Positions 17,126 to 26,785 of a stretch of DNA of 64,000 nucleotides are shown here, piece by piece (position 1 is the stretch's first letter; each line of letters begins with the position of its first letter). The translations under genes were made by a program, and so were the position numbers. The stretch is taken from the NCBI RefSeq assembly GCF_025141935.1, contig NZ_CP081121.1, forward strand, positions 81,675-145,674, read 5' to 3'. The DNA is from Sulfitobacter sp. S190. Its GTDB lineage: Bacteria > Pseudomonadota > Alphaproteobacteria > Rhodobacterales > Rhodobacteraceae. A model generated the notes under the pieces. The model was not told the origin of the DNA and did not search any database. It saw nothing but the letters and a program-made list of their open reading frames with translations.

Positions 17126-17560
17126 CTATCCCGTAAAGCACACCGGAACGGAGTGTCGAATGCGCAGGCTGATTTCGCTTGCACGGCGTTGGTTGTCCGG
17201 CAGTCTGTCAACCAGAACCCGGTAGCATTCCCGACCGCGGATCTTGCGCGTGCTGCGCCGAACGATCCGTGCCGTTAATTCCTGCCTGCCCTTTATCTGT
17301 GCCATCGGAGGGCTAATGACGACATCGCGGGTTTCGCGTAACCTCGACGGATGCTGGCCCTCTTTCCATTTGAAAATGCGTAGTTGCACGACCGAACCAC
17401 CGCGCCCCTCGCTTTTGATGGTCATCGTGGTCTGGGCATTCCCCGACGCTACTTCAACCTTCGTTGGCGTCACTGAGAGCGACGTCGCACTCGCCACACT
17501 CGCATAAAATGCCGCTGTCATCAAAGTCAGAACTTTCAGCATCGTCGCTTTCTGCAACAT
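17126..17560 (-). CDS. Single-domain fimbrial chaperone (PapD-like N-terminal domain only)
   Basis: 144 residues: a signal peptide (MLQKATMLKVLTLMTAAFYASVASA) and one PapD-like immunoglobulin domain (SLSVTPTKVEVASGNAQTTMTIKSEG... to the G1-like strand EISLRIRHSVPVCF). Fimbrial chaperones are usually 220-280 residues with two Ig domains; the second is absent. The stop is TAG and only 9 nt separate it from the usher GTG, so no coding room for a C-terminal domain remains. GGGAG lies 7 nt before ATG. It is either a naturally minimal chaperone or a truncated one. Confidence 0.8.
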   Translation of the reverse strand: MLQKATMLKVLTLMTAAFYASVASATSLSVTPTKVEVASGNAQTTMTIKSEGRGGSVVQLRIFKWKEGQHPSRLRETRDVVISPPMAQIKGRQELTARIVRRSTRKIRGRECYRVLVDRLPDNQRRASEISLRIRHSVPVCFTG

Positions 17561-17571
17561 CTCATTCTCCC

Positions 17572-18069
17572 TTAGTAGATGAGTGTGATCGTCAGTACGT
17601 CATTGTAGGAGCCGGCGACGTAACTGCCTGCCGGCACCTGCCCGTAAAGTGATACGGAAAGGGTATTGGCCGCGTTTATGGAGCCAGAGTAAACGGTTCC
17701 CCCGGACGCGACGTTGTTCGCGTGCGCGGCGTCTGTGTGAATATCGTAAGGCATAAAATTTCCCGCAGATTCCATCCGCCGCTGTCCTGCGCTTTCGTTT
17801 TGGCCCCCGTCGATCGTGACGGTTGTGCTGCTTTGGGTGGCTGTACAGAGAATTTCGATTTCACCCGCGGTCGCTTCGTTCGTAAGGGAGCCGATATTCA
17901 CGAGCGAAAAGTCTAACGCGGTTGTCGAGATGCTGCAGCTGTTGGCGACCGTCGCAGTGACGTTCAGGTTTCCTGTCGAGGTCGCGGCCCAAACGGGTCC
18001 TACAATACCGATGACCGCAAGCAGGGCACCGCAGCGTTGCAGCATTGAATTCAGCGGTTTGTTACCCAT
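17572..18069 (-). CDS. Spore coat U (SCPU) domain pilin subunit
   Basis: 165 residues with a signal peptide (ending GPVWA) and one SCPU domain: GNLNVTATVANSCSISTTALDFSLVNIGS, a cysteine pair, and the C-terminal VPAGSYVAGSYNDVLTITLIY strand. It is the probable major subunit of the fimbria. ATG 18069 with GGAG 8 nt upstream is chosen over 18099; MLQ at 18045 is an alternative. First gene of the four-gene operon. Confidence 0.85.
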   Translation of the reverse strand: MGNKPLNSMLQRCGALLAVIGIVGPVWAATSTGNLNVTATVANSCSISTTALDFSLVNIGSLTNEATAGEIEILCTATQSSTTVTIDGGQNESAGQRRMESAGNFMPYDIHTDAAHANNVASGGTVYSGSINAANTLSVSLYGQVPAGSYVAGSYNDVLTITLIY

Positions 18070-18318
18070 TTCTTGCTCCACACTTCTGTCCGGTCGCATC
18101 GAGAGTTACTGCCGATGTCTTAAGAACAAATGAAGTTTTACACAGAGAGTGGAGGGTGGCCTTGGACGGCGAAAAGGACGGAAATTCGTCGCCACCTATG
18201 GAAAAATTATCAAAAGTCTGACGTATTTTCTGACAATTTCCTCAGGCGAATTTCTATTCCCGTAACCAATTTCAGGCCAGATCAGCACAGAGAATCTTGA
18301 CCGTTCGGAGTGCAGATT
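18070..18318. promoter_or_regulatory. Divergent intergenic region between fimbrial operon and Hint protein gene
   Basis: About 250 bp of relatively AT-rich sequence that must hold promoters for both the fimbrial operon and the Hint-domain gene. I see no clear operator dyad or RNA element in it. Confidence 0.3.
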
Positions 18319-21300
18319 TTGGCGATACTTGATAACGAGCTTTTCTTCGGCACGGATGGGTTTGCCGAAAACGGCGCCACCACGATCACCGAAAACGGGA
18401 ACGCAACGATCGTTCAGGGGCGGTTCACGCCCGGGGCTTGGGATGCGTCCCAAAGCGGTCGAAACGTGTCCGATTTCGGCGCATTCGGTGTGACCGAACC
18501 GGTCTCCGCTGAGTTCACTTTCTCGAACGCTGTCGAAAACCTGTCTTTCGATATCCAGCATCTGAACGACGATGGCGCGAGCACATTCGACGACAGCTGG
18601 ACCATTCTCGCATACGATGACAACGGCGATCAAATTCCGGCCGCCGACATCATTGCCGGATTGACCGGGCTCGACGACGAGACAGTGTCGGTGAACCCGG
18701 ATGGTTCGGTGCAGATCGAGGCCAATGGGACCAATCCCAACGATGTCACGGTCAATCTTGTCGGGCCGGTCTCGTCCTTACAGCTGACCCTGTCGCCGGG
18801 TTCGGGCGGGTCGCAAAGTGGCGGTTCGGGCATCAGCGACTTCAGTTTCGATGTTCCGGTTGCCGATATTGACGGCGACGGTATCGCTGACGCGGACGAT
18901 CTCGATACCGACGGTGACGGGCTTACCGACGCGGAAGAAGGGCTCGCGACTGTTTCGCCTAGCACGATCACCATTGCCTTCAACGGCGACGAATTCGCGG
19001 CGTCTGAAGAGGACAATACACGGTGGGAGCTGCGGGACCCGGACGGAAATCTTGTTGCAAGCGACGACAATATCAGTTCCGGGACGACCGTGACGACCAT
19101 CTCCGTCGGCGATCTGGGCGATTATTCATTTACGGTATTTGACGATTTTGGCGACGGGATCTCCGGTGACAATCCGGCGCGTTTCACGGTTTCTGTCGAT
19201 GATACGGTGGTGATCGATTCTGGGCCCAACCCGAATTTCGGAACCACGTTCAGCGAGAGTTTTGCGGTTGAAGAACGTGAGGTGACGCGGGACACAGACG
19301 GAGACGGTGTTGCCGATCACCTTGATCTCGATAGTGATAATGACGGCATTACGGACAACGTCGAAGCCCAAAGCACGGACGGCTATGTCGCACCGAGTGG
19401 TTCGGATTCCAACGGTGACGGCATTGATGACAGTTATGCCAACGGACTGACACCGGTAGACACCGATGGCGACGGCACGGCCGATTATCTCGATAGCGAT
19501 TCAGACGATGACGGTGTTTCGGACGCGGATGAAGCCGGGCATGGACAAAGCCAGCAAGCCATTGACGCATCGGGTGATGCAGATTTTGACGGTATAGCGG
19601 ATGTTGTCGATGATGTAGACGGCCGCGATGTGAACGACACTGATGTCGACGGAGGCATCTTTACCCTTTCAGACAGCGACGGAGACAGAAGCGCTTCGGG
19701 CAACGGGGCAGCGCCCGGCACGGCTGACTTCGATTACCGGGATGCCACAGGGCGCGACTTCATTGTCGAGGGCTCTTCGGGTTCTGACCGGATTGACGAT
19801 AATTACGCTGGCGATCCGGATAATGATCGCATCGACAACAACGATGCGGCAGACGGGTCTGATGACGACCTCGTTCTCGCGGGTGCGGGTGATGATGAGG
19901 TCGAGGGGGGCGCGGGCTCCGACACGTTGCGGGGCGAAGAGGGCGACGACACGCTGACGGGTGGGTACGCGGACGGCACTGCGGGTATTGGCGGGACATC
20001 GCAGGTCGGAAACGCGTTCACGGTCATCAGTTTGGGCAACAGGTCCGATAGTGATGCTGACGAAACGGATGGTGGACAAACAGACAACGCTGAAGCGCTT
20101 TTGGGGACTTTTGGCGGCTTTGGTGCAGAACTCTATAACAATTTCGCAAGCGCTGTCGCCAATGACACCGATGGCAACGGGCAGGTGGATGACGATGACG
20201 ACGGCACCGTCAGCGAAACCATCACGATTGACGGCACCGACCTTCAGGTCGATTCCGCGACCGTCTATTCCGCAACCGCTACATTTATCGACGGCACGTC
20301 CGGCACTTTTTCGGCCGTCGTGTTTCAAACGACCACGGGCGATGTCTTTCTCGCGCCTGAGTTGTCCGACAATACGGATAATGCGCTCCTGACCAGCGCG
20401 CCGATCGAGTCGATTTCGCTCAACGGTGTCCTTGTCGATAACACGTTCCTGTCTTCGAACAGGCTTGATGCTAACTACCGCGTGCCTGCGAACGATACCT
20501 CTGCGGACAGTCTCGATGGTGGTGCAGGCAATGATGACCTGCGCGGCGCCGCCGGGGATGATACCCTCGAGGGGGGAAGCGGAAATGATACGCTTGGCGG
20601 GAGCATGGGGCGTGACAGCCTGATCGGTGGCGACGGCGATGACGTCATCAGAGTTTCGGAGGGCGATACGGCCGACGGGGGGGAAGGCGACGATCTCTTC
20701 ATTCTCGAGGATCTGCGCGAAAGTGGAAATGCTTCCATCACGATTGTCGGTGGCGAAGGGGGGGAGACGGAAGGCGATACTCTCCAGCTTACGCCGGATG
20801 TGTCGTTTTCCGATATCACGTTCACGGATACCGACGACGAAAATGGCGGCCTGTCGGGTAACTTCACCACCTCCGACGGCACGTTTGTTTCGTTTTCGGA
20901 AATCGAAAATATCATCTGCTTCACGCCCGGAACCCGCATCCTTACCGAGGCGGGCGAGCGCGCTATTGATACATTGAGACCCGGCGACAGGATCATAACG
21001 CGCGATCACGGCGCGCAACCGTTGCGCTGGATGGGCCGTCGCTCCGTACCGGGTATCGGTCATTTGGCCCCGATCGAATTGAGCGCAGACAGTCTCCCCG
21101 GTTTGTCGTGCACCACGCGCGTCTCGCCGCAGCACCGGTTTTTGCTGAGCGGTTATGAGGCAGAGTTACTGTTCGGCGAAGAGGAAGTTCTGGTTGCTGC
21201 AAAGCATCTGATCGATCATCAAAGCGTAAGAAGAATTGCCTGTCCCGAAGTCACCTATTTGCACATGATGTTCGACCACCATGAGGTCGTATTCGCAAAC

Positions 21301-21525
21301 GGTTGCGCAACCGAAAGTTTTCACGCAGCGGATACAGGTATGTCTGCCGTTTCGGCGAAAGCGCGCGAGGAAATCTTCGCGATCTTCCCGGAACTGCGAT
21401 GGAACTTCGGTGGCCACGGAGCAACAGCACGTATGTGCCTAACGGCACGAGAAGCGCGTCTTCTGTCGTCGCAGGGCGATGTCGCAAATCACAATTCCCG
21501 ATACCTGTCCGCGTGCGGGGATTGA
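18319..21525 (+). CDS. Large secreted Ca-binding repeat protein with C-terminal Hint domain
   Basis: About 1068 residues, very acidic. After an N-terminal beta-rich region come thrombospondin type-3-like Asp repeats ([56 protein letters not shown], roughly 190-400), then two RTX nonapeptide blocks ([18 protein letters not shown] and [20 protein letters not shown]). It ends in a Hint_2 domain starting [18 protein letters not shown] with the nucleophilic-type Cys near residue 867. There is no signal peptide; C-terminal or RTX-guided type I secretion is expected. GGAG at 18307-18310 fits TTG 18319 (8-nt spacer) better than GTG 18310. Hint domains self-cleave proteins; the role here is unknown. 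Confidence 0.85.
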   Translation: MAILDNELFFGTDGFAENGATTITENGNATIVQGRFTPGAWDASQSGRNVSDFGAFGVTEPVSAEFTFSNAVENLSFDIQHLNDDGASTFDDSWTILAYDDNGDQIPAADIIAGLTGLDDETVSVNPDGSVQIEANGTNPNDVTVNLVGPVSSLQLTLSPGSGGSQSGGSGISDFSFDVPVADIDGDGIADADDLDTDGDGLTDAEEGLATVSPSTITIAFNGDEFAASEEDNTRWELRDPDGNLVASDDNISSGTTVTTISVGDLGDYSFTVFDDFGDGISGDNPARFTVSVDDTVVIDSGPNPNFGTTFSESFAVEEREVTRDTDGDGVADHLDLDSDNDGITDNVEAQSTDGYVAPSGSDSNGDGIDDSYANGLTPVDTDGDGTADYLDSDSDDDGVSDADEAGHGQSQQAIDASGDADFDGIADVVDDVDGRDVNDTDVDGGIFTLSDSDGDRSASGNGAAPGTADFDYRDATGRDFIVEGSSGSDRIDDNYAGDPDNDRIDNNDAADGSDDDLVLAGAGDDEVEGGAGSDTLRGEEGDDTLTGGYADGTAGIGGTSQVGNAFTVISLGNRSDSDADETDGGQTDNAEALLGTFGGFGAELYNNFASAVANDTDGNGQVDDDDDGTVSETITIDGTDLQVDSATVYSATATFIDGTSGTFSAVVFQTTTGDVFLAPELSDNTDNALLTSAPIESISLNGVLVDNTFLSSNRLDANYRVPANDTSADSLDGGAGNDDLRGAAGDDTLEGGSGNDTLGGSMGRDSLIGGDGDDVIRVSEGDTADGGEGDDLFILEDLRESGNASITIVGGEGGETEGDTLQLTPDVSFSDITFTDTDDENGGLSGNFTTSDGTFVSFSEIENIICFTPGTRILTEAGERAIDTLRPGDRIITRDHGAQPLRWMGRRSVPGIGHLAPIELSADSLPGLSCTTRVSPQHRFLLSGYEAELLFGEEEVLVAAKHLIDHQSVRRIACPEVTYLHMMFDHHEVVFANGCATESFHAADTGMSAVSAKAREEIFAIFPELRWNFGGHGATARMCLTAREARLLSSQGDVANHNSRYLSACGD

Positions 21526-21991
21526 GCCACACTGAGTGGATCGGCGAAATCTGCCGCTGCCGAACGAAGCAATGCATGATCACCACTGCGCTGTATTAAT
21601 TCAACAGAGATATGTTCCCGGCGCCCGTCCGGAGTTTTGGCATGGCTGAGTTTGGTATTTGCGACATTGACGGCGCGGGCTGGGACACAGTTTGCCGACA
21701 TTAATTCTATCAGAGAGTAAGGCATCGTCGCGACTACGCCAGCCAACCTACGCGGGATTATTTGTTGTATCTTAACCCTCGCATTCCGTCCTTCGACGGA
21801 TTTGCGCTTGCGAGGTGCAAGCCGGACCGCAAGGCGTTCTGAGTCTGCTAGCGGCTACAAAAGGCAAGCAAACGCCATTTCATAATATAAATTCGTCTCC
21901 AAAGGTCGCGTCACGCCGCAAACTCACAAAAGCTCATGACAGTCACACTCAAACGCGCGGTCGATCTCTCCGGGCCTTACGAAGGTTTGCC
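21526..21991. other. Intergenic region without a supported gene
   Basis: About 466 bp between the Hint-protein stop and the end of aconitase X. Open frames on both strands (21489-21746 minus, 21815-22036 plus) have no recognisable motif, no good ribosome site and overlap neighbours, so I do not call them. Base composition is more AT-rich around 21860-21920. It could hold a terminator or a decayed gene, but nothing is clear. Confidence 0.4.
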
Positions 21992-22405
21992 TCAAGCCCG
22001 TTCGACCGTGACACGGCCGAGCGTCGGGTCAACTGACACGACTTCTCCGGTAGTGATAAGCGTGGTTACATCGCCGTCTTCGAACCGGTCACACATCGCC
22101 ATGTCGGCAAGTGCGGCCCCCTGCGCGAGGATTGTATTCGCCGAGTTCAGCAAAATAGCTTTGGGCGCAATACCACGTGACGCCATCTCATGGAGCATCC
22201 AGGCGGTTGCGACACCACCTTTTGCCGTATTCAAAACAAGAATAACGTCCCGATAGCTCTGACCATGAAGTTTGTGCTGCGGGCGCGAAAATACGCCTTT
22301 GATGCGATCAAGGTCATAGCGGGCAGAGAAGTTATCGTCCGCGACCAGAGCCGTGCCACTGACCTTTGGGCCGATCCCGATATGACATTTCAGAACATGT
22401 TGCAT
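21992..22405 (-). CDS. Aconitase X swivel domain subunit (DUF126)
   Basis: 137 residues matching the DUF126/AcnX small subunit: SGTALVADDNFSARYDLDRIKGVFSRPQHKLHGQSYRDVILVL then KGGVATAWMLHEMASRGIAPKAILLNSANTILAQGAALADM. It forms the swivel half of aconitase X with the large subunit, whose TAA overlaps this ATG by one base. Known AcnX enzymes dehydrate cis-3-hydroxy-L-proline (bacteria) or phosphomevalonate (archaea). Many homologues have Ser in the GKGS-like loop; here the loop reads KGGVATA. Confidence 0.85.
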   Translation of the reverse strand: MQHVLKCHIGIGPKVSGTALVADDNFSARYDLDRIKGVFSRPQHKLHGQSYRDVILVLNTAKGGVATAWMLHEMASRGIAPKAILLNSANTILAQGAALADMAMCDRFEDGDVTTLITTGEVVSVDPTLGRVTVERA

Positions 22406-23637
22406 TAGACAATTACGCCTTTCTCGGCCGAAGCGATGCAGTCTTCCATTGATGCAAGCGCTGGAAGATATCCGTATCCCCCCAAGATATTTACAATTTT
22501 TGTGGAATTGCTCAGCAGTCTCTTCCAGCCGTTCGCTTCGCCGATTTCGCGGGCATATTGCTGATAGAAACACGTACCTTGAAGGACTTTCCCACCAAAT
22601 TTCTGTATTGCTTCGTTGTAGTGCAATCGCTGCGCATCGGCGTAGACACTCGGTGAGGTGCAGACCAACAGGGATGTGGCCTCGGATATTTTTCGCCCCT
22701 GACACAGTGACGCAACCTGCTGCATCTCGACAAGGCTCAGTTGGGGGGCTGCAAATACCACGACGTCCACCGCTTCGCCCTGTGCACCGAATGGTTGGCG
22801 CAGCGCGGCAAGGTCGTCAGATGTCACATCGCGCGGCGGCAGGTTCTGTGCGGACACATCTGCGAGGGTGCGGCACTCCGGGGTAATTCCTACGATATGG
22901 AAAAGCGGTGTAGAGCCGTAACTCGCCATAGCTGCGCCCATATGTTTGATCTCGTCTGACGTGGGGCGCGTCTCGATCCCTTCGATCACCGGCACTTCCC
23001 AATAGCTACCCGCCATCCGTCCGATGGTGGCGCCAAGCACACCCCAATCTGTCAACCCTTCGGGCTGATTGCGAACGACATATCGCTGCGTTGCCTGACG
23101 GTGCCGGTCAAGATGCAAACCGTAGCGCGGAGTACGGCCCGTGAGTCCTGCCGCCAAAGCAGAGGGGCCGCCCTCGAAGTTTGACCGCGCGCCGCAGACG
23201 GAGTTGGAATAGATGACGACACCGGTGTCGCCGTACGCGACGTGATCGCCCAGCACAGGTGGCATGATTGTCTGATAATTGATGCAGGTATCTGTCATCA
23301 TGATACCCATCTTCAGACAAGCCGCGACGAACCGACGTTCCAGATCCGCCATCGCTTCTGTCTGGCCCAATGGTTCGTAATACGTCAGATCGACACCCCT
23401 TGGATCCGTGATCATCGGAATGGCGATTCTGGCTCCTTCGGCCGCGATATTTTCGACAAATTCGACACCCGCCGCGCCCAAAGACTCCGGGTCGGCCATC
23501 ATATGGGACTGGCTGACCGCCACCATGTCTTCGGCATCGAACATGCGACCGACCTGCAACTGGTGTTCAATTGCCCATCGCCTTGCCGGCCCCATTTCGC
23601 CAGCAAGCATCGCTGTTTCCTGATCATCGAGTTTCAA
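22405..23637 (-). CDS. Aconitase X catalytic domain subunit
   Basis: 410 residues of the AcnX catalytic family (DUF521). Cluster-ligand candidates are in MTDTCINYQTIMPP, SNSVCGARSNFEGGPSAL and LLVCTSPSVYADAQ, as in characterised members. The fold is aconitase-like but circularly rearranged, and here it is encoded separately from the swivel domain. No proline racemase, hydroxyproline transporter or mevalonate gene lies nearby, so cis-3-hydroxyproline is not supported by context. The neighbours are carboxylate oxidoreductases and a fumarase, suggesting a hydroxy-acid dehydratase. Confidence 0.87.
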   Translation of the reverse strand: MKLDDQETAMLAGEMGPARRWAIEHQLQVGRMFDAEDMVAVSQSHMMADPESLGAAGVEFVENIAAEGARIAIPMITDPRGVDLTYYEPLGQTEAMADLERRFVAACLKMGIMMTDTCINYQTIMPPVLGDHVAYGDTGVVIYSNSVCGARSNFEGGPSALAAGLTGRTPRYGLHLDRHRQATQRYVVRNQPEGLTDWGVLGATIGRMAGSYWEVPVIEGIETRPTSDEIKHMGAAMASYGSTPLFHIVGITPECRTLADVSAQNLPPRDVTSDDLAALRQPFGAQGEAVDVVVFAAPQLSLVEMQQVASLCQGRKISEATSLLVCTSPSVYADAQRLHYNEAIQKFGGKVLQGTCFYQQYAREIGEANGWKRLLSNSTKIVNILGGYGYLPALASMEDCIASAEKGVIV

Positions 23638-23742
23638 GGTTGTGATCCCTTTCCGAGATTGAGCGTGACTGGCGTGTCAGGGCCTGACCAAATCTAAACA
23701 CCTACAGCACCGCAGGTCTAAGGATTTATCCAAATACCCGAA

Positions 23743-25179
23743 CTACCGGATAAGAGCGCCGGGGTTCATGATGTTGTTCGGATCAAGCGCAGCCTTAATC
23801 TGTTTAAGAACGCCCAAGCGCGCAGCGGTGGCGTAGTTTTCAAGGTCCGCCGTTTTCAAACGTCCGACCCCGTGTTCGGCGCTGATTGATCCGCCGTGCG
23901 CGTGGGTCACATCGTTCACGGCGGTGCGGACCTGATCAATGATTGCGGGATTGTCAGCGATAAACGTCTCTTTAGATACTCCATCCGGGGGGAATACGTT
24001 GTGATGGATATTACCGTCTCCAATGTGGCCGTAACTGTTTATCCGTAGGCCTGGGTTGATACCGGTTATTTTGGCCACGGTGTCGGCGATAAACGCGTCC
24101 ATTTTGCCCAAAGGGACGGATGTATCGCTGTTGCAAAAAGCGCCGGCCATACGGTTTGCCTCGGGCGTGTTTTCTCGCAAGTCCCAAAGGCTTTTGCGTT
24201 GTGCGGCCGATTGGGCGATGACTGCGTCGACAATCAGACCCGCTTCAAAGCACGCCTGCAGCGCTTCTTCGATGCGCGCGCTCAAACCCATCGCTCCGGT
24301 GGCTTCGAGCAGCAATGCCCACGGGGGAAGCTGATCGAACGGATTGCGCAGGTCGGGGAATTTTTCGGTAACGAGGGCGATGCCCATTCCGCTCATCAAT
24401 TCCAAACCGGATATACTATCGCCGAGGTAGGTTTTTAGCGTTCTGTAGACGCTCAGGCCGTCGCTTGGCGCACGGATCGCCAAGAACGCAGTCCCGGTTT
24501 CGGGATCTTGTGGCACCAGTCTCAAAGCCGCAGCGGTGATGATGCCCAAGGTCCCCTCGCTGCCGATCAGCAGGTGGCGCAGGTCATAGCCCGTGTTGTT
24601 TTTCCTCAGCGGGGCGAGCTCTTGCAGTACCGTCCCATCGGGCAAGACAGCCTCGATCCCCAGACACAGATCGCGCGCGTTCCCGTATCGGAGCACCTGA
24701 ATGCCACCGGCGTTTGTCGCAAGGTTCCCGCCGATACAGCAACTGCCTTTCGAGGCCATGCTGAGTGGAAAAGCCATGTCATGCTGTGCTGCGGCGTCAT
24801 GCACATTTTCGAGAATGCATCCAGCCTCGACAACCATGACGCCCTCGTCAATTTGCATGTCGCGTATGGTGTTCATCCGCTCGAGCGAGAGAATGACGAC
24901 GTTGGGGTTTTCGTCGGAAAGTTGCCCTGCAACGACGCCTGTGCCGCCGCTGTAAGGTACAATGCCGATCCGCGCGTCATTGCAGAGCCTGACAATCTCG
25001 GCGACCTGTTGCGTTGTATCCGGCAAGACAATCAAACACCCCAGCCCCCTAAAACGGCCGCGCGGATCCTCGAAATACTGTGGCGCTTCGCTTGCTACTT
25101 TCCAGCCGGACAGCCCCACGGTGTTCTTAATTTCACCGAGTACTTGGGGGTCCGGTGTGTCGAAATGCGCTTGGTTCAT
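23743..25179 (-). CDS. FAD-linked 2-hydroxyacid dehydrogenase (D-lactate/glycolate oxidase GlcD family)
   Basis: 478 residues with the vanillyl-alcohol-oxidase-type FAD domain (LIVLPDTTQQVAEIVRLCNDARIGIVPYSGGTG) and CIGGNLATNAGGIQVLRYGN, then the FAD-oxidase C domain containing SYGHIGDGNIHHNVFPP, SAEHGVG and a C-terminal LDPNNIMNPG. Such enzymes oxidise D-2-hydroxyacids and pass electrons to quinone or cytochrome c. ATG 25179 is chosen because GAGG lies upstream at a normal distance. It is transcribed away from the sdh-like operon and shares the 25180-25364 promoter region. Confidence 0.87.
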   Translation of the reverse strand: MNQAHFDTPDPQVLGEIKNTVGLSGWKVASEAPQYFEDPRGRFRGLGCLIVLPDTTQQVAEIVRLCNDARIGIVPYSGGTGVVAGQLSDENPNVVILSLERMNTIRDMQIDEGVMVVEAGCILENVHDAAAQHDMAFPLSMASKGSCCIGGNLATNAGGIQVLRYGNARDLCLGIEAVLPDGTVLQELAPLRKNNTGYDLRHLLIGSEGTLGIITAAALRLVPQDPETGTAFLAIRAPSDGLSVYRTLKTYLGDSISGLELMSGMGIALVTEKFPDLRNPFDQLPPWALLLEATGAMGLSARIEEALQACFEAGLIVDAVIAQSAAQRKSLWDLRENTPEANRMAGAFCNSDTSVPLGKMDAFIADTVAKITGINPGLRINSYGHIGDGNIHHNVFPPDGVSKETFIADNPAIIDQVRTAVNDVTHAHGGSISAEHGVGRLKTADLENYATAARLGVLKQIKAALDPNNIMNPGALIR

Positions 25180-25364
25180 GCGCGCCATCCTCTGCCTGAG
25201 CAAGGGTACTTAAGCTTCCTTGGTATGCGTCGCGGCCTCGTCAATGCTGTATCCATTAGAAATTATTTCTAACCATAACTGAAAGAAAATCTGGTATTTT
25301 TAAACCTGATCTATCGAGTATAAGGTGTCAACGGCTGTCGAAATGTAGAAAGAACCGCACAGAT

Positions 25365-26087
25365 ATGTCGCTGGATACGTTAAAGGTTACGATCGAACGG
25401 GGGCCGGATGCCGGTTCGGCCCAGCGTGAATTTGACGTTCCCGCCTATGACAATCAAACCGTGCTCGACGTGGTATCCTGGGTCCAGCAAAATGCCGATC
25501 CGACGCTGAGCTACCGGTTTGCCTGTCGCGTCGGCATGTGCGGCAGTTGTGCGATGATGGTGAATGGTGCTCCCCGGTGGACATGCCGGACACACATATC
25601 GAAGGTATCGGACGGGGGATCGATTGCCATCGGACCACTGCGCAACCTGCCTGTGATCAAGGATCTGGCCGTCGATATGGATCCGTTTTTTGATAAATGG
25701 GTCGCGGCCGAAGGCGTGCATCACGCAACACTGACACGCGACGATCCGATTGAGGCTTTGGGCGTAGATGTCCCCGAACAAAGCACAGCCGATTTCGGGC
25801 GCGAGTGTATCAATTGCTCTATCTGCTACGCCGCCTGTGACACGGTTGCGGGAAATACCGACTACCTTGGCCCGGCGGCGCTGCAACGCGCTTGGAACCT
25901 GCTGCATGACGCCAAAGACGATGGCCGCGCCGCGATCCTGGACGCCGTTTCCGGCTCCGGTGGATGCCACAACTGCCATTCGATGGGGTCTTGCACGACC
26001 TACTGCCCAAACGAGTTGGACCCGATGTCCGCGATTGCGGGTCTCAAGCGCGAAACCGCCAAATCGTTCTTCAAGAGGGGCCGCTGA
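25365..26087 (+). CDS. Succinate dehydrogenase/fumarate reductase iron-sulfur subunit (paralogue)
   Basis: 240 residues with all three Fe-S sites of SdhB/FrdB: [2Fe-2S] in CRVGMCGSC with C further on (WTC), [4Fe-4S] in CINCSICYAACD, and the third site in CHSMGSCTTYCPNELDP. It transfers electrons between the flavoprotein and the membrane anchor. It is first of the order B-C-D-A, unlike the usual C-D-A-B of the TCA enzyme, and is linked to fumarase and transporter genes, so this is a dedicated paralogue. Confidence 0.9.
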   Translation: MSLDTLKVTIERGPDAGSAQREFDVPAYDNQTVLDVVSWVQQNADPTLSYRFACRVGMCGSCAMMVNGAPRWTCRTHISKVSDGGSIAIGPLRNLPVIKDLAVDMDPFFDKWVAAEGVHHATLTRDDPIEALGVDVPEQSTADFGRECINCSICYAACDTVAGNTDYLGPAALQRAWNLLHDAKDDGRAAILDAVSGSGGCHNCHSMGSCTTYCPNELDPMSAIAGLKRETAKSFFKRGR

Positions 26088-26434
26088 TGTTGAACCTCCG
26101 CTTGTATATGTTGCAACGGATCACCGCGCTTTTGATGGCGCCGTTGGTTTTGGGGCATTTGGCCGTGATGATCTATGCCGTTCAGGGCGGGCTTTCGGCG
26201 GCAGAAATCCTGGGCCGTACGCAGGGCTCCGTCATGTGGTTCTTGTTCTACGGTACGTTCGTCGCAGCCGTCGCGATACACGGCGCAATCGGGTTGCGGA
26301 CGATCGCGTTCGAATGGGGCGGGCTGAAGGGCGTGGCACTCGACGCATTCATGTGGGTCATCGGGGTCGGTCTGTTCGGGCTTGGCGCCCGCGCTGTCTG
26401 GGCCGTGACATTCGCCAGTGGACTTTCGACATGA
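26087..26434 (+). CDS. Succinate dehydrogenase/fumarate reductase membrane anchor subunit (first)
   Basis: 115 residues with three membrane helices. His24 (PLVLGHLAVM) and His64 (AVAIHGAIGLR) are candidates for heme or quinone contacts. It starts on the last base of the SdhB-like stop and overlaps the next anchor by 4 nt. Size and helix number fit SdhC/SdhD-type anchors. Assignment is by position and topology more than by strong motif. Confidence 0.8.
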   Translation: MLNLRLYMLQRITALLMAPLVLGHLAVMIYAVQGGLSAAEILGRTQGSVMWFLFYGTFVAAVAIHGAIGLRTIAFEWGGLKGVALDAFMWVIGVGLFGLGARAVWAVTFASGLST

Positions 26435-26784
26435 GCCTCGCGCACACCATAACCTCGCGCGCGCATCCCCTGTGGCTCGCGTATATTTTGCACCGTGTAT
26501 CGGGGCTTTTGCTGGCCTTGTTCCTGCCGCTTCATTTCTGGGTTCTGGCACTGGCGATGACCGATCCCGCCCGGCTCGACGGGTTTCTGGCGATGACCGA
26601 AGCCGGTGTCGTGAAGGTGGCGGAATTCGGTTTGGTTTTCCTGCTTGCCATACACATGTTTGGCGGCGTGCGGTTGATGGCACTGGAATGGTTGCCGTGG
26701 TCGCCTTCGCAAAAGACGCTCGCGGCTGCGGCACTGGCCATCTCTTTCCTGATTGCCGTTCTCTTTTTCCTAAAGGCGATTTGA
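26431..26784 (+). CDS. Succinate dehydrogenase/fumarate reductase membrane anchor subunit (second, SdhC-like)
   Basis: 117 residues with three transmembrane helices and the motif YILHRVSGLLLALFLPLHFW, typical of the cytochrome b556 family in which HRxSG contributes to the quinone site and the later His to heme binding. ATGA overlap with the previous gene. A long upstream frame extension (to 25768) lies inside the SdhB-like gene and is rejected. Confidence 0.83.
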   Translation: MSLAHTITSRAHPLWLAYILHRVSGLLLALFLPLHFWVLALAMTDPARLDGFLAMTEAGVVKVAEFGLVFLLAIHMFGGVRLMALEWLPWSPSQKTLAAAALAISFLIAVLFFLKAI

Positions 26785-26785
26785 C

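Noticed and set aside
18870..19560. Repeated GACGGCGACGG-type units as a DNA repeat or CRISPR
   Set aside because: The units are irregular, in frame and encode calcium-binding Asp repeats; no regular repeat/spacer structure exists.
21489..21746. 85-residue minus-strand frame in the 21.5-22.0 kb gap
   Set aside because: Overlaps the 3' end of the Hint gene, lacks a recognisable domain and a convincing ribosome site.
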